64,000 nt of DNA from Cucumis sativus (Eukaryota; Streptophyta; Magnoliopsida; Cucurbitales; Cucurbitaceae), in assembly GCF_000004075.3 (NCBI RefSeq), contig NC_026657.2, positions 30,846,408 to 30,910,407 on the forward strand, read 5' to 3'. A program made the position numbers and the translations under genes. The notes below the pieces were generated by a model, which worked only from the letters and a program-made list of their open reading frames with translations, did not search any database and was not told the DNA's origin. Positions 50,665 through 62,690 of this stretch are shown one piece after another; positions within the stretch are counted from its first letter, which is position 1, and each line of letters begins with the position of its first letter.

Positions 50665-53600
50665 TTAGCCTTCGTTTACTTCCACGGAACTATTCACCAG
50701 AATTTTCTTCATATCATCGAAAATTCGGTTCATTTGATCTCTGGAAAACAAAGGCGACGGGTACACACAAGCACTATCCAACTGACCATCACGAATCGTG
50801 TCAAATATGGCGATCGATGGCCCAACACCATGTGCAGAGGCATAGCCAATGTAGTCATGTAGGCCGAGGTTCTGCTGCTCGGGACCGGAAATTTCGATGA
50901 TGGGGTCTTCAAAGACAGAGATGAGGGCTGTTCTCATGGATGAAGATGGAGTGAGGCTGGGATTTTCAATGGCTTTGCACATAAGGAAGTTCAAGTCAGA
51001 CATGTCTGAGAAATGCTTGTTGTTGTCTTTGGCATTTGAGAAGGAAAAATAGCATCGGCTTGCCACTTCCCATACTGTATCTTCAGCTGATATGTCATGT
51101 GTGTTGAGAATGGCAGAGTGATAGAATCCTGAAATGTATTTCAGAAACAAAAAACAGAAACCAATCTTGAGTTTCTATACAATTTAACTACTTCTACATT
51201 TTGTTCAACATTTTGTACTAATGTGAATTAAGGTCATGTTAAATAGTTATTCGGATTTTTGTTTTTAGTTTTTGAAGAGATGGTACAATAAAGAAAAACA
51301 CTTATTGATGGAAGTAGTGTTTATAAGCATAATTTCAAGTAATTACCATTTATCAAACAAAGCCCGAGTCGTTTAACAAGGGTGAAGTATATTTAATCTC
51401 TCAAAATTAAATTTGATCGAAATGGTTGAATAACAATTCTCACAGAAACATAACAAGTAAAATCTATTCTAAAATTTATTGTAAAAACGTTAATAATAAT
51501 AATTTACTAAAAGCACTTGAAATATAAATTGGACATTTGAAAATACACAAGCTACCGTTAAACAACTCCCAAAGAACTAGAACCTAAATGATATTTTAAC
51601 CTACAATACTTTTAATTCAATAATTGAGAGAAGAATTTGATCAACCTCCAACCTCTTCTTTAACTAGTTGAACTATCTTCCAATTGGCAAAAACTACTAC
51701 GATTATAAGCTTAATGTACAGGAAAAAATTTGTCTAGTTTTTTTTACACCGTGGTGTTCACATGGGACACTAAGAAAAGCATGAATACAAACACGAGAAA
51801 TTAAACAGATAGAGACATGTACACAGCGAGACATCATTCTTTGAAGAAAAACTAAGGCGTTCTCGTTCTTTTCAACATGCAGAGGAAGTCTAATAGAAGT
51901 AGAATTAATCTAGCGATATTCGAGAGAGCGAGATATTTGAAGAGTCCAAAAAAGATCAGAAGGGAGCTGAATGTTACCTAGATGGTGGCTTGTGAGGGGA
52001 GGGTCAAGGAGAGAACGACAATCGTTGAGCGTAACAACAGCATATTTCTCTTTCTGGTAAGGAGGAAGATGATCCTTAGAACAACGAGTAGCAATCAATC
52101 CAGCAGCTGCTAGAGCTCCACACAGCTTAATGCCTCTCAATTTGCACCCCTTCAAACATTCATATCAAATCATAAAAATCAAACCAAGAAAATTCATACT
52201 CGTTTGTTAACTCTTAAAATTTTGAAAATGAAGTTTACAAACGCTTAATTTGAGTATCTAAAACACAATTTTGAAAACAAGTATTCTCCAACTACACTAT
52301 CCCCTCCCACTTTATGTCCAATACTAAAGATAATGATATTTTTTAGTTTTTTTTTTAACTTATAAAATTAAATAACATTTTTTTTATATAATTTAGCTTG
52401 GAAAAAACTAGAGGACCAACAAAACAAAAGTACTTAAGAAAAAGATTTCTTTTTATTAAATAATAGATGAAGCATATGATAAAATGAATGGCTTTGCAAT
52501 AGAAAATAAATATTTTATAATTTTGAGACAACGTGTCGTCCGCACCACTTTGCACTTTACATCAAATGTACAAAGCCAAAGGACAGAGACACCACAGACA
52601 TCTCACACTACCAAACCTGGTTCCCTATACCCAACTATACCGTAATAAAATAAATAATAATAATTTCCTACACTGTATGTTGATTCAAAATTAAAATATT
52701 GAAAAGACTTTACTAAAAAAAATAAAGGAAGGATATTAAAAGCCAATGTACAATAAATGATTGTTGAAAGATTCCATCATATGATTGTTCATCATTTTTT
52801 GAAACAATATGATTTCTTTTAGTTGAAATTAGCAAATACAAATAACATATGCAAACATTTCAATAATGTAATTACCACTAAAATGTGATTTCCCTAAAAA
52901 ACAAAAAACAAAAAGTTATCCTAAAATTTATAGTTTCCAAAATTTAATAGAAAAATGACCGTCTAGTCCTCGGATAAAGAAAGCCACATTAAATTTAAAA
53001 ATAAAATTAAATAAATTGTTTTTGTGGTAGAGAATGAATACCAAACTTACTAATATTAAATTAAAAGAAATGGTAAGATTTTAATGAAAAGAAAAGTACT
53101 TTTTTTAATAGAATAGAAGATAAGAAAAAGACTTGAGAGCGATATTTAATGTTTGTCCTATCAAGTATTCTCTTATATTCAATTCATTCATTCCTGATAT
53201 ATTAAAAGTGATTAATGAGAAATTTATTTGGGAAAATACCTTTTTGTGGTGAAGAGGCCAAATTTTAGAAGATAAAATAAAACATTAAAATGAAAATTTT
53301 AAATTCATCCGGTAAATTTCTCAAAATTTAGTAGAAATTATAAACTTTTTCTTCCACCTTTTTTTCCTTCAAATATTTGCTAATTATATCTAAAAAGCTG
53401 TTAATTCGTTAAGTATTATACCAGGCAAATTATATATCCATGAAAGAATTTTGAATTCCTACCAAAAATAAAGGCCTAGCATGATTTGTGTACAACGAAA
53501 AAGAAGACTTACATTGATATTAATATAATATATATTGCACAAAAAATAGTAAATTCAAGCTTTATAAATAATATAAATATAAAAATAAAGACGAAAAGTA

Positions 53601-54980
53601 AAAATCATGACAATTGTAAATATACTTGAAACTTTTAATTATAAAAATTGAACTAATATTTTATTTTCAAACTTACAGTCATATAATAGTAAAAAAAAAA
53701 ATCAATAAAATCTTGGATTTGATTTTTATTATTTAGGATTGAATTTTCTTAATTAATTAAAAGTTTAGGAGTCTAATTTCAACTCTAATATACATTTACT
53801 CGAACAGATAGAGAGTTAATTGTTGATATTTTGCTATTTGACGAAATAAATGGTACAAACTCTAAACGTTCATTTAGCAAATTGGTTATTACTTACTGGT
53901 CTATAAATAAAATAATAATAATAATAAGAAGGAAATAGGAAATGGGGAAAATACTAAACATAAAATTGTAAATGAATATACTTTTACCTTTTAGATCAAA
54001 AATGAAATCTGATTGGGTTTTCTGATCTAGAGTGGGTCCCACTTCTATTATCATTGTTGAGATTTGAATATTGCAATACCCACGTAGATAAAAAAATAAA
54101 ATAAAGAACTCCCAGTATTTTCCCGAGAAAATGAAGGAAAATTTGCGGAGAAAATACAAAGAAGAAGAAAGAAAGAACTTACAGCGAGAAGTTTCTGAGT
54201 CTCATCGGAGTTCATCCTCAACCTAATCATCTGAGAAAATCTCTCCGTATTCGGATCTTTGAATTCCAAATTCGCTAATCGGAACGAGTTCAAGGAGTAA
54301 CCAAGCATGTCAAAACCACGTGCCCAAAGAGACTTATTCGCTTTACCGTTAGGGATTAGATCTTCAATCCCTAATCCAACCTCACCATTATCCCCCGTCT
54401 CAAATCCTCCGCCTTCTATTTCTCCTCCGCCTGCCGCAAGCACTAGCAATTCTCTCAACAGTGCCGCCGCCGCAGCACGATCGCATGTCGCCGTGTGGAG
54501 GCTGAGGAATACCGCCCATTGGCTCTCGCTTACCGTGTAGACGGTAGCGAACATTACGTCGGTGTCGGAATACGACGGATGGGTTGGATCGAACCACATG
54601 ACGCGGTTTATCTCGTGCTCGTGGATCTTGTGAAAATCGGAGACGGAAGGGTCGTCGGCGTCGGGATGAGAGGCGATAGCGCGTGCGGTGGCGGCGAGGT
54701 CGAGGATCTGGAGATGGAGCGGGGGAGATGGAGGGATGAGGAAGGAGAAATCTCGTCGGGAAGGATCGTGGTGAATTTTGGAGCGAAGGATTGGGTGGAG
54801 ATTTTGGAGAGTGTGGAGGGAGGATTGGAGATGGGGAATATCGGGAGGTTTTGAGAGGAGTAAACCGAGGACAGTGGTGCCAGTGCCACCGGGAACGGCG
54901 CGGCACCAGCTGTGCTCGGTGCCACCGACGGGACGGGACTTGGACTCGGCGGGTGGAGGAGGAAGAGATTGATCCGACAT
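50665..54980 (-). CDS. condensation-fold acyltransferase-like protein, tandem copy A
   Basis: Three exons: 54183-54980, 51978-52149, 50665-51128; introns in phase 0 and phase 1; 477 residues. The layout resembles the two-domain condensation/acyltransferase fold (BAHD, PapA5-like), which moves acyl groups from CoA or carrier thioesters. The family is inferred from overall pattern: an N-terminal TEHSWCRAVPGGTGT, HPILRSK, a central LHTATCDRAA, SFRLANLEFKD, then a second half with GCKLRGIKLCGALAAAGL, VVTLNDCRSLL, SDMSDLNFLMCKAIENP and CVYPSPLFSRDQM. The expected catalytic HxxxD appears as HxxxxD (H162, D167), one residue longer. The neighbouring copy B has the same. Start at 54980 was chosen because it aligns with copy B; an in-frame ATG at 55127 would add 49 residues of unmatched sequence. 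Exon 1 is GC-rich, giving long antisense shadows. No transit peptide is seen. The substrate is unknown. Confidence 0.82.
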
Positions 54981-55589
54981 TTCGGAGGTGGTGACGGTGG
55001 GAGTACAGAGAGGAAAGTGCCGGCGTGAGAAATCCGATCCCTTCGAGGACGAAGAGAGGGATTTTGGATGTTGAAACGATGTCGGATAAGGGGGTTTTGG
55101 TTTGGCTTTGTAAGAGTGACATGTCATTTCCTAATTACGTGTACATAAATAGTCTTAATTTTGTCTCTCTTTTTCTTAAAATCTTTAGTCTATTTTTTAT
55201 ATGTTGTCATTAGCTATTTTTCTTAATACTTTCTCAACTTTTTAGTCCAATTGTTTATTTAAAATAACAATAACAATTTTTATGTTAAATAAATATAAAA
55301 CGTATTTATATTTTATATTTTTAGAGTTAAACATGCTAACAAATTCATTTTTTTAAATTTATAAAAAATAATATACAATAAGTAAATAAACTATATGAAA
55401 GATGGATGCCCACGCAACGGAACAAGGATGCCACTTCGTCCCCACCTTTCTATCACATTTTCCATACCCATGAAATTTTTTCATGAAAATCAAACGGATG
55501 ATTTTCCGATAAAATATTTCCACATTTGTTCTTTTATATATAAATAAATGTATGTATATATATACATATATTTTTTTGAATTAGCAATA

Positions 55590-55885
55590 GGGTTGGATGG
55601 TTAAATTTGATAATATGGGGTTTCATCTTTGGGTTCACCTATCTTAGACCAAATACTCGTTTGGGTTTAGATACCATGTTAAATTTGGTAGTATGAGGTT
55701 CCTCTTTTGGGTTCACCTATCTTGGACCGAAAACCCGTTTGGGTTTATTGAGCTCTGATAAATTTGATAGTATGAAATTTCATCTCAAAACCAATTGGCT
55801 ATGAGAGGAGTAGCCCATCTACCTTATATGGAGTATGAGTCCCCTTGGTTTTTTCAATGTGAGATTCTGAACTTCTCCAACATTG
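55590..55885. repeat. dispersed repeat, copy 2, with internal tandem modules
   Basis: Its right part matches the repeat at 6755-6875. The left part shows about two tandem modules of roughly 80 bases, each with AAATTTG(A/G)TA(A/G)TATG, GGGTTCACCTATCTT(A/G)GACC and CGTTTGGGTTTA. A third module then runs into CTCAAAACCAATTGG. It is non-coding. Confidence 0.65.
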
Positions 55886-56097
55886 ATATATAAAATTAGA
55901 TCAACCTGTAGATAGAATTGGATTAAAATGTTAAAAAGCATCCAAATATGATATTTGTACAATAATTTTGGTACTTCTAAATATGATATAAAGTATGTCG
56001 TCTATTGTTAGTTACTGTCCAAATTTTATTGAAATTTTTGGTTAGTGTATCTTTGATTAAAAAAACTTATCTTCTATTAATATATATACCACAAATT

Positions 56098-56391
56098 ATA
56101 GGAAAATTTCAATTGATAACCATTTCAGCAATAATAATTAAGGATATAGCAAAATTTTAAAAAAATTGTAAATATAGCAAAACTATCACGGATAGACTTG
56201 TATCGCTGATAAACGTCGTATGGTCTATCAGTGATAGACCAATATTTGTAGCATGATCTATCGGTGATAGACTTATATCATTGATAGAATTTGACAAATT
56301 TTGCTATATTTGCAAAATTTTTAAAATGTTGCTATATACTTAATTATTTTGAATCTAATTGCTAAATTTTCAACTATCCCTAAATTATAAA
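56098..56391. mobile_element. MITE-like long inverted-repeat element
   Basis: The left half reads ...TAATTAAGGATATAGCAAAATTTT... AATATAGCAAAACTATCAC. The right half is its near complement (GATAGAATTTGACAAATTTTGCTATATTTG... GCTATATACTTAATTATTTTG). The centre holds several GTCTATC(A/G)(G/C)TGATAGAC units, including a perfect 9+1+9 palindrome at 56222-56240. It is about 290 bp with no coding frame. Elements with this text are common in cucurbit genomes as far as I recall. Confidence 0.75.
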
Positions 56392-57145
56392 ATATGCTCA
56401 CCTATAATAAATTTTCTTGCATAAAAATTATTGCTATTATTTGATAAACTTAATTTTAAAAACAAAAGCAAAATATTTACCCAATAATGTCTAAAAGATA
56501 TAGTTTTATTTTGACTCGTCTTAATTTCTACTTAAATTGTTTCTAGAACAAAAGATATTCGTAGGTTGGTTCTCGAACACTATGGTTTTTCCACTTTCTT
56601 AAAATACTCAACTTCAACTTCTTCCATTTTTCTTTGGAACAAAAATAAATGAAAATCTTGTTAAACTTCAACACCGAAATTACATATCTCATGTTTACGA
56701 ATAGAAATTAACCAATCTAAAAAATTAGACAAGCATGAAAAATAAACCCTAGAAAAACCTAGGTATGCATCGTCCATCTATTTAAAATATCAATTGGCGT
56801 AACTCACAATTAGAGAACTATAATAACATCATGATTCACCCACCTATTATTGACTAGTAACATCTACTTGATTTTAAATCATTTTAGACTTTTAAACCAT
56901 CAAAGAAAGTACAATACAAATTTGTCTCTCCATATTCGTAAAGAGTTACATATCCTTAAAAGCTAAGTATTACATTGATAATTAAAATATAACGAGTCTC
57001 AGTAAATATATTATAATTTCTATCTATATGTTACTTAATTGCAATAACACGAAAGTGAAATAGTATTTAAACCATATATTTTTTTTTCGTAAATCACTTA
57101 ATTTAGAAGAATAAATGTAGTGAAAAACAAAATTAAACCAATCCT

Positions 57146-59860
57146 TCATCCTTTAACAAGAAGAGTCTTGATGTTAGTAAGCAGGGCCTCCATTTGGTCC
57201 CGAGAGTGCAATGGAGATGGGTAAATACACGAACAGTCTAGCCGTCCATTTCTAACACTGTCAAACATGGCAGCGGAGGGTCCAATGCCATGGATGGAGG
57301 CGCAACCTACGTAGTCATTAATCCCGATATCCTTCTGCATTCCACCTGAATTGTCAAAAACCGTGTCTTCAAATATAGTCATTAGCGAAGTCCTCATTGC
57401 CCCCGAGGCCGTGAGGTTCGGATTCTCGATGGCACGGCACATCAGAAAGTTCAGGTCCGACATGTCGGTGAAGTGCTTGTTTGAATTCTTGGAAGCCTCC
57501 ACTGTTGTGGAGACTCTCTCTGCTAGCTCCCACAGGTCTTCTCCTCCTTTTATGGTGTAAGAGTTAAAGATGGCAGCATGATAAAATCCTGAAATTTCCA
57601 AGGGTATGATAACTGATAAGTCTTTAAATTTTTCTTTACATCACAATATTATAACATCAATTTATGCTAAGGATGATGATTTATGTATTAACAAGAAAGG
57701 TACTTCTGATCTTTTTAAAGTTTAATGGAATTTTAAAAATAAAAAATTTATTGATTTAGGCCTTATTTAATAGTGATGTTTACTATAGAAAACAGACATA
57801 AATACCAAACGTGCCTTAATTAATTTCGTTTTTGAAAAACTAAACTAAATTAAAAAGAAAAAAAAGTGGAAGCTAAATAGACCTTTTTAATTAATTTCCA
57901 AACGTCGATTCAGAAATCGTAGTCGTATGTGTAATTAATATTCATATCTACCGAAAAAGAGAGTTTCAAAAAAGGCAAAGAATGCGACATTAAACCTTGT
58001 AATTAAAACCCCCAAAATATCATGAAAGTGGAAATAAATTTATGAAATGGAAATATTGCTTACCGAAATCGTGGGAGGTCAGCGGAGGCTCAAGAAACCG
58101 CCGGCAGTCTACTAGCGTTATGATTCCGTACTTCCGGTGGTGGTGGCGGTCGAACCCGTGGCTGCCGGAGCTGTGAGCCGCCACCAGCCCCGCCGCAACC
58201 AACACTGAACTCAATTTTATCCCTCTCAATTTGCACTCCTGATATCGTGATTTTGGGTTTTGGGATAATAAAATATTGAAATGGTTATTCAAAGAGTATT
58301 TAGTTACTTTTAGAGGAGGAAATATTTTTAGGTTGCATTGTGCCTAATTGTTCTTAGTTCAATTAGTTGTCAAATTACAAAACGGCTACGTTTGATTATT
58401 TTTCCTACATAATAGACTTTTAGGTTCTTCGTGTTGTGTAGTTCGCAAAAAGTTGAATATAATTGAAGTATACAACAAACAGATAATTGTAGTTTAGATG
58501 CACCAAACTATTGTTTCTTAACAAATTTGTTTTGTTTATTATTTTAAATTTTTAATGCATTTAAGAAAAATGAACTAACAATTATCCTTTGTTATGTTTG
58601 CAAACCATAAAAAAGAAGCAAATTACAAATGGTTTATTGAAGCCTTCAACGATCTAAGAGACATCATTATTTCATATTAATATTCAATATTTAATTGGAT
58701 ATCAATTAATATTTCTTCCTAAATGTTAGTAGATATAACATTTAATATATAAGTGGGCTCCAACTTTATATCTAAAAGCACGTTAACCTACCCCACAATG
58801 AATAAAAGGAGTATAATTTATTTTTCATAGACCAAATATATCTATATTGATATGTAAGAAATTTGTTAGCCATCCAAAGTTTGTTTGGTTTGACTTAAAA
58901 TATTCGAAAGAGAAAAAGGAGTCATCAATGGGTATAACGCAACGTTTTAAAGATTTGTGTCTTGTGAAATCTTAAAAAGGATTGTTTTGTAAGCAATCTA
59001 AAAATGGAAATATGATAACAACGTTTAATGAAATATCAGATTAGAGTCCACATTATGATCTTTAAAGAGAAAATGGTAGAACTTACGGAGAGAATCTTGT
59101 GCGTTTCGGTTTGGTTGATCTGAAACCTAGCCAACTGCGATCGTCTCGCAGATTTTACATCTTTGAATTTCAGATTCGTTAATCTGAACGAATTCACGGA
59201 GTGGCTAAGCATGTTCAATCCTCTGGCCAACAATGGCTTCTTCATTAAATTTCTAGGAACAAGTTCCTCTAATCCCCGCTCCACTTCCCATTTTTTCTCT
59301 CCGCCACCACCACCGTCGCTGGTCATCAAAACAAGCAGCTCTTCCAGCAACGACACCGCCGTGGTTCGGTCACATGCCGCTACGTGTAGTCGGAATATAG
59401 CCACCCATTTCCCTATCCCAACTTCGTACAAGTTAACAAACAAAATATCCGCCGCTGCGTCGGAGCCGGAGGAGTTTAGACTCCGCCAGGCGGTGTTGTC
59501 GTTGAGTTCACGTTCGAGGAGAATCTGAAAAGGGGAAATGGAAAGGTTGCCGTCAACAGCATTTTGGTCGTTAAGGAGGATTTTGGACGTTTCTGGAATC
59601 CCGAAGATTTTGAGTTGAACGAAGGGAGTGGGTGAAGTAAGGAAGGAGAAAGTGGAAGAAGTGTGGTTGAAATGGAGTTTGGATTTTAGGACAGGATGAG
59701 AATTTTGGAGTTTGTGAAGGGCATGTTCGAAACGTTGAAGGCTTGGGGGCTCGGTGGAGGACAATGCTAGGATACCGGTGCCGGTGCCGCCAGGAAGGGC
59801 GCGACACCAGGCGTTTTCGGTGGTGGAGGCGAGTCGACGGCGGGTGGCGGAATGCTCCAT
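57146..59860 (-). CDS. condensation-fold acyltransferase-like protein, tandem copy B
   Basis: Paralogue of the gene at 50665-54980, on the same strand. Exons 59087-59860, 58064-58238 and 57146-57588 give 463 residues, with introns at the same positions and phases (0 and 1) as copy A. Exon lengths are 774/175/443 against 798/172/464. Shared blocks: TENAWCRALPGGTGT, HPVLKSK, LHVAACDRTT, SFRLTNLKFKD, ECKLRGIKLSSVL, ITLVDCRRFLEPPLTSHDFG, SDMSDLNFLMCRAIENP and CIYPSPLHSRDQM. The HxxxxD variant is conserved (H159, D164). A His-rich insert (FDRHHHRKY) in exon 2 is specific to this copy. Introns are shorter than in copy A (848 and 475 bases against 2033 and 849). The divergence indicates an old duplication with both copies still intact. 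Activity is inferred from fold resemblance only. Confidence 0.82.
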
Positions 59861-59956
59861 ATGGGAAGAATCCGGGGGCCGGAGAAATTGAAGGGGAAAA
59901 ACAATTTAAGGAGTTGTGATTTGAAGAAGCGGCGGGTTTTGATTTTGTGCTGGGGA

Positions 59957-59964
59957 ATTTATAG
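59957..59964 (-). promoter_or_regulatory. TATA box of acyltransferase copy B
   Basis: CTATAAAT on the minus strand, about 97 bases upstream of the start codon at 59860. Confidence 0.5.
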
Positions 59965-61528
59965 AAGGTTATAAAAGCTTTTTGTTGGTGTGAGTATTAA
60001 TGGAGGCTCGTGGTTGTAGTTATTTTGGCTATAGAGCTGGGAAATTTTTAATATTTTTATTCAATTTTACGTAGTATTTCTATTGGATGTTTGGCACTTT
60101 TTTTATATTGAAACAAAGTCTTATCATTTTAGTTTAGGAGTACACTATACTCTTTCACAGTATGTAATAAATGGAGAGTAGTTTAGGAAGAAAATAAAAG
60201 GTAGTAATGCACACTTTGGTGCATTGATGCGCATTCGTTTTGGTGCATTGATGTACATTTGTTACACAAATAAAAGTCAAGATATTTAGACAATTGAGTG
60301 ACTAGGAAGTCATGGAATTCATGCAATTAAGTATTTTAGAAAAAAATGAAATTATAGTACGGAGATATAAAAGTAATAAATAAATGGAGAGTAGATATAT
60401 TTTTTAGAAGTATTTTCAAAACTCTAACAAAATAAATAAATATTCATTGAGAAATAAGTTTATAGTTATCAATTTAGTTTAGTTTTTTTTTTTTTTTTTG
60501 AAAGTTTTGAATGACAGATTTGTAAACTTTTGTTTTCGATTTTCAGTAATACATACATAAGTATTTAATTAGTTGAGAGGAACTTTAAGAACACAAACTT
60601 TTAATACGAAGTTAAATTGTGATTTTCCCTTCGTTTTTAACTTCTCTTCGAGTGCTCAAATATTTATAAAATCTATTTTTTAAAAAAACTTCTATTTATT
60701 GTTAAAGATTGTGTACATAATTGTCGGTTATAATAAAATTTAAATGAGAATTGTAAAAAAAACAAAAAATTATAACAAAAAATTTCATTAGTATAATTAG
60801 TGATAGAAAGATATCAGTATCCATCCAATTACAAAAACTTTTTTTCCAGTTTATAAATATTTTAATTTATTTTGTTATTTTTAAAAAAGAAAATTATAAA
60901 ATGGATAACTTTTTTTTGTCGTAAATGCATATAAAAAGTAGGATAGGATTAATTTTGTGAGTGAGTTATACTCGAGTAAAAAAGGAAAATAAAATAGAAT
61001 TGGGTCTATATATAAAAATAGTGGTTGAATATCATCAATTTGCATATGGTTGAGTCTACCATATATATCTGTACACACACTCAAATATCCATGTAGTAAG
61101 ATCTTTTCCTACTCATCTTTGTTCATCCCAATCATACAAACAATAACACGCTAATAACAATAATAAAATAAAAAGTTATAAATGAGATAAATTAACGTGT
61201 TACGTCACGTCATTTTTACTTATCTTAAAGGTGAACCAACACGAGTTATTTCAGCATGTTTATCTTTACTCACATGCATCTTAAAAGAATGGCTATAAAC
61301 TGAACATAACTTTGAAGTTCTTACATAATCGTAAGTCATCGATCTTACTTTCATATCCTCGTAACCTATTTCATTTAAATGTGATATCAGTTCATTCATG
61401 TCTTATTCCTATATAAACTTGGAGTGTTAAATGCAAAAAAAAAAAAAAAAAATTATTTCATTTTTAAATCAAAATATAACTTATAACAAAAAAGAAAATT
61501 AAATTGTTATACATTTAGTTGGTAAAAA

Positions 61529-61612
61529 TGTTTGAATGAAGTAGGAGGTTAGAGCTTTTGCTGGAGAATTTGTTTGAATGAAGCAGGAGGTTAGAGCTTC
61601 TGCTGGAAAAAT
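61529..61612. repeat. 42-bp tandem duplication
   Basis: The unit TGTTTGAATGAAG(T/C)AGGAGG, followed by TTAGAGCTT(T/C)TGCTGGA, occurs twice with a period of 42 and only a few substitutions. Confidence 0.88.
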
Positions 61613-61705
61613 TTAATAATTGTATTAAATATCAGAATAGTATTTCGATCCCATCTTTGACATTTCTTGAGTGATATATTGTTTTTTCTTTAAAAGAAAA
61701 TTGTT

Positions 61706-61721
61706 AAACCCTAAACCCTAG
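61706..61721. repeat. telomere-like AAACCCT pair
   Basis: Two units of the plant telomere heptamer (AAACCCTAAACCCTA). Too short to be a former telomere; such telo-box motifs also occur in promoters. Confidence 0.6.
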
Positions 61722-62346
61722 TTGTTGAATAAGTACTTCTCCTGAGAGAGTAATAAATGGAGTACTACTCTATATCACCTTAAAATAAGTTTAAAATATA
61801 TGGTTGTTTCATTTTACTCAATTAATGGGTCATGTTTTTAAACAAGATTGCAATAAATTAAAACTAGCTAGGATTCATAATTTGATATATTTTCCCATTT
61901 TTTACAATATTTGATATATATTGGTGTGTGTTTGTCAGAAATGAGGCTCAAATCCAATATTTCAACTTTGTTCATAATTCAAATGTCGAAAGAGGTAAAA
62001 AAAAATTTGACGAACAACTATAGAAATTTCAAAGAAACGGTTTGTATACAATAATGTCCTGTATGAGTTGGAAAAAAGTATTGAGTGAGTTCAACCTATT
62101 AATTTATGACAAAATTATTCCACACCATAATATTTCCGGTATCATGTTCATGTCAATTATGAACTTTGGGCCAATGCATTGTTCAAAAAAATTGTATATA
62201 AACATAAACCCTAGAGGTATGCATACACATTGCTAGTCGAACACACAATCAAACCAAATTGTCTAATTCAAAAGTATTTTTTAAATCTTTAACACTATTT
62301 TTTAACAATTAGTAAATTGTACATATACTAAATGCTAATTGTTAAA

Positions 62347-62398
62347 AAATTAGGTTTAGTGGTCTCGATTGAAATTAGGTTTAGTGGTCTCGATTGAA
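62347..62398. repeat. 25-bp perfect tandem duplication
   Basis: The unit AATTAGGTTTAG + TGGTCTCGATTGA is present twice without mismatch. Confidence 0.92.
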
Positions 62399-62644
62399 GA
62401 GCAGATGGAAAATTGACATGAAAATACTTCCATCCCTGCAGTTAAATTTCTTTTTCTTTTCTTTTCTTTGTTTCTTTCTTTATTATATTTGTTTTTGGTA
62501 TTAAATTTACAACTTTCTAAATAATATTTTAATGATAAAAAGGGTAAATAGAAGAGAAAGAAGAAGAGGAAATCATTTAATTCTATAGTACGAATCAGCC
62601 GAAAATAGAGTGCCCAAATTGGGAGATTTTCTCTTTTGCATTAA

Positions 62645-62690
62645 GGGCAGGGCGCACCCTCCCCCTGCCCGCCTCTATATAGTTATTGAT
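62645..62690 (+). other. GC-rich hairpin beside a TATA-like motif
   Basis: GGGCAGGG and CCCTGCCC form an 8-bp stem (about 62646-62671), with CTATATAG about ten bases downstream. It stands out in AT-rich DNA. It could be a promoter fragment or a transposon relic; no gene follows within the window. Confidence 0.3.

Larger units (their letters stand above)
54990..57140. other. spacer between the tandem acyltransferase copies
   Basis: It holds the promoter of copy A, a block of the dispersed repeat (55590-55885) and an inverted-repeat element (56098-56391). No gene is present. The insertions make up a good part of the distance between the two copies. Confidence 0.6.

Noticed and set aside
54307-54994. 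Several plus-strand frames of 60-120 residues
   Set aside because: Antisense shadows of the GC-rich exon 1 of acyltransferase copy A; they overlap each other in different frames with Pro/Arg/Gly-biased text.
56222-56240. Perfect palindrome considered as a miRNA or transcription-factor operator
   Set aside because: Embedded in a larger inverted-repeat element with several similar units, so a transposon explanation is simpler.
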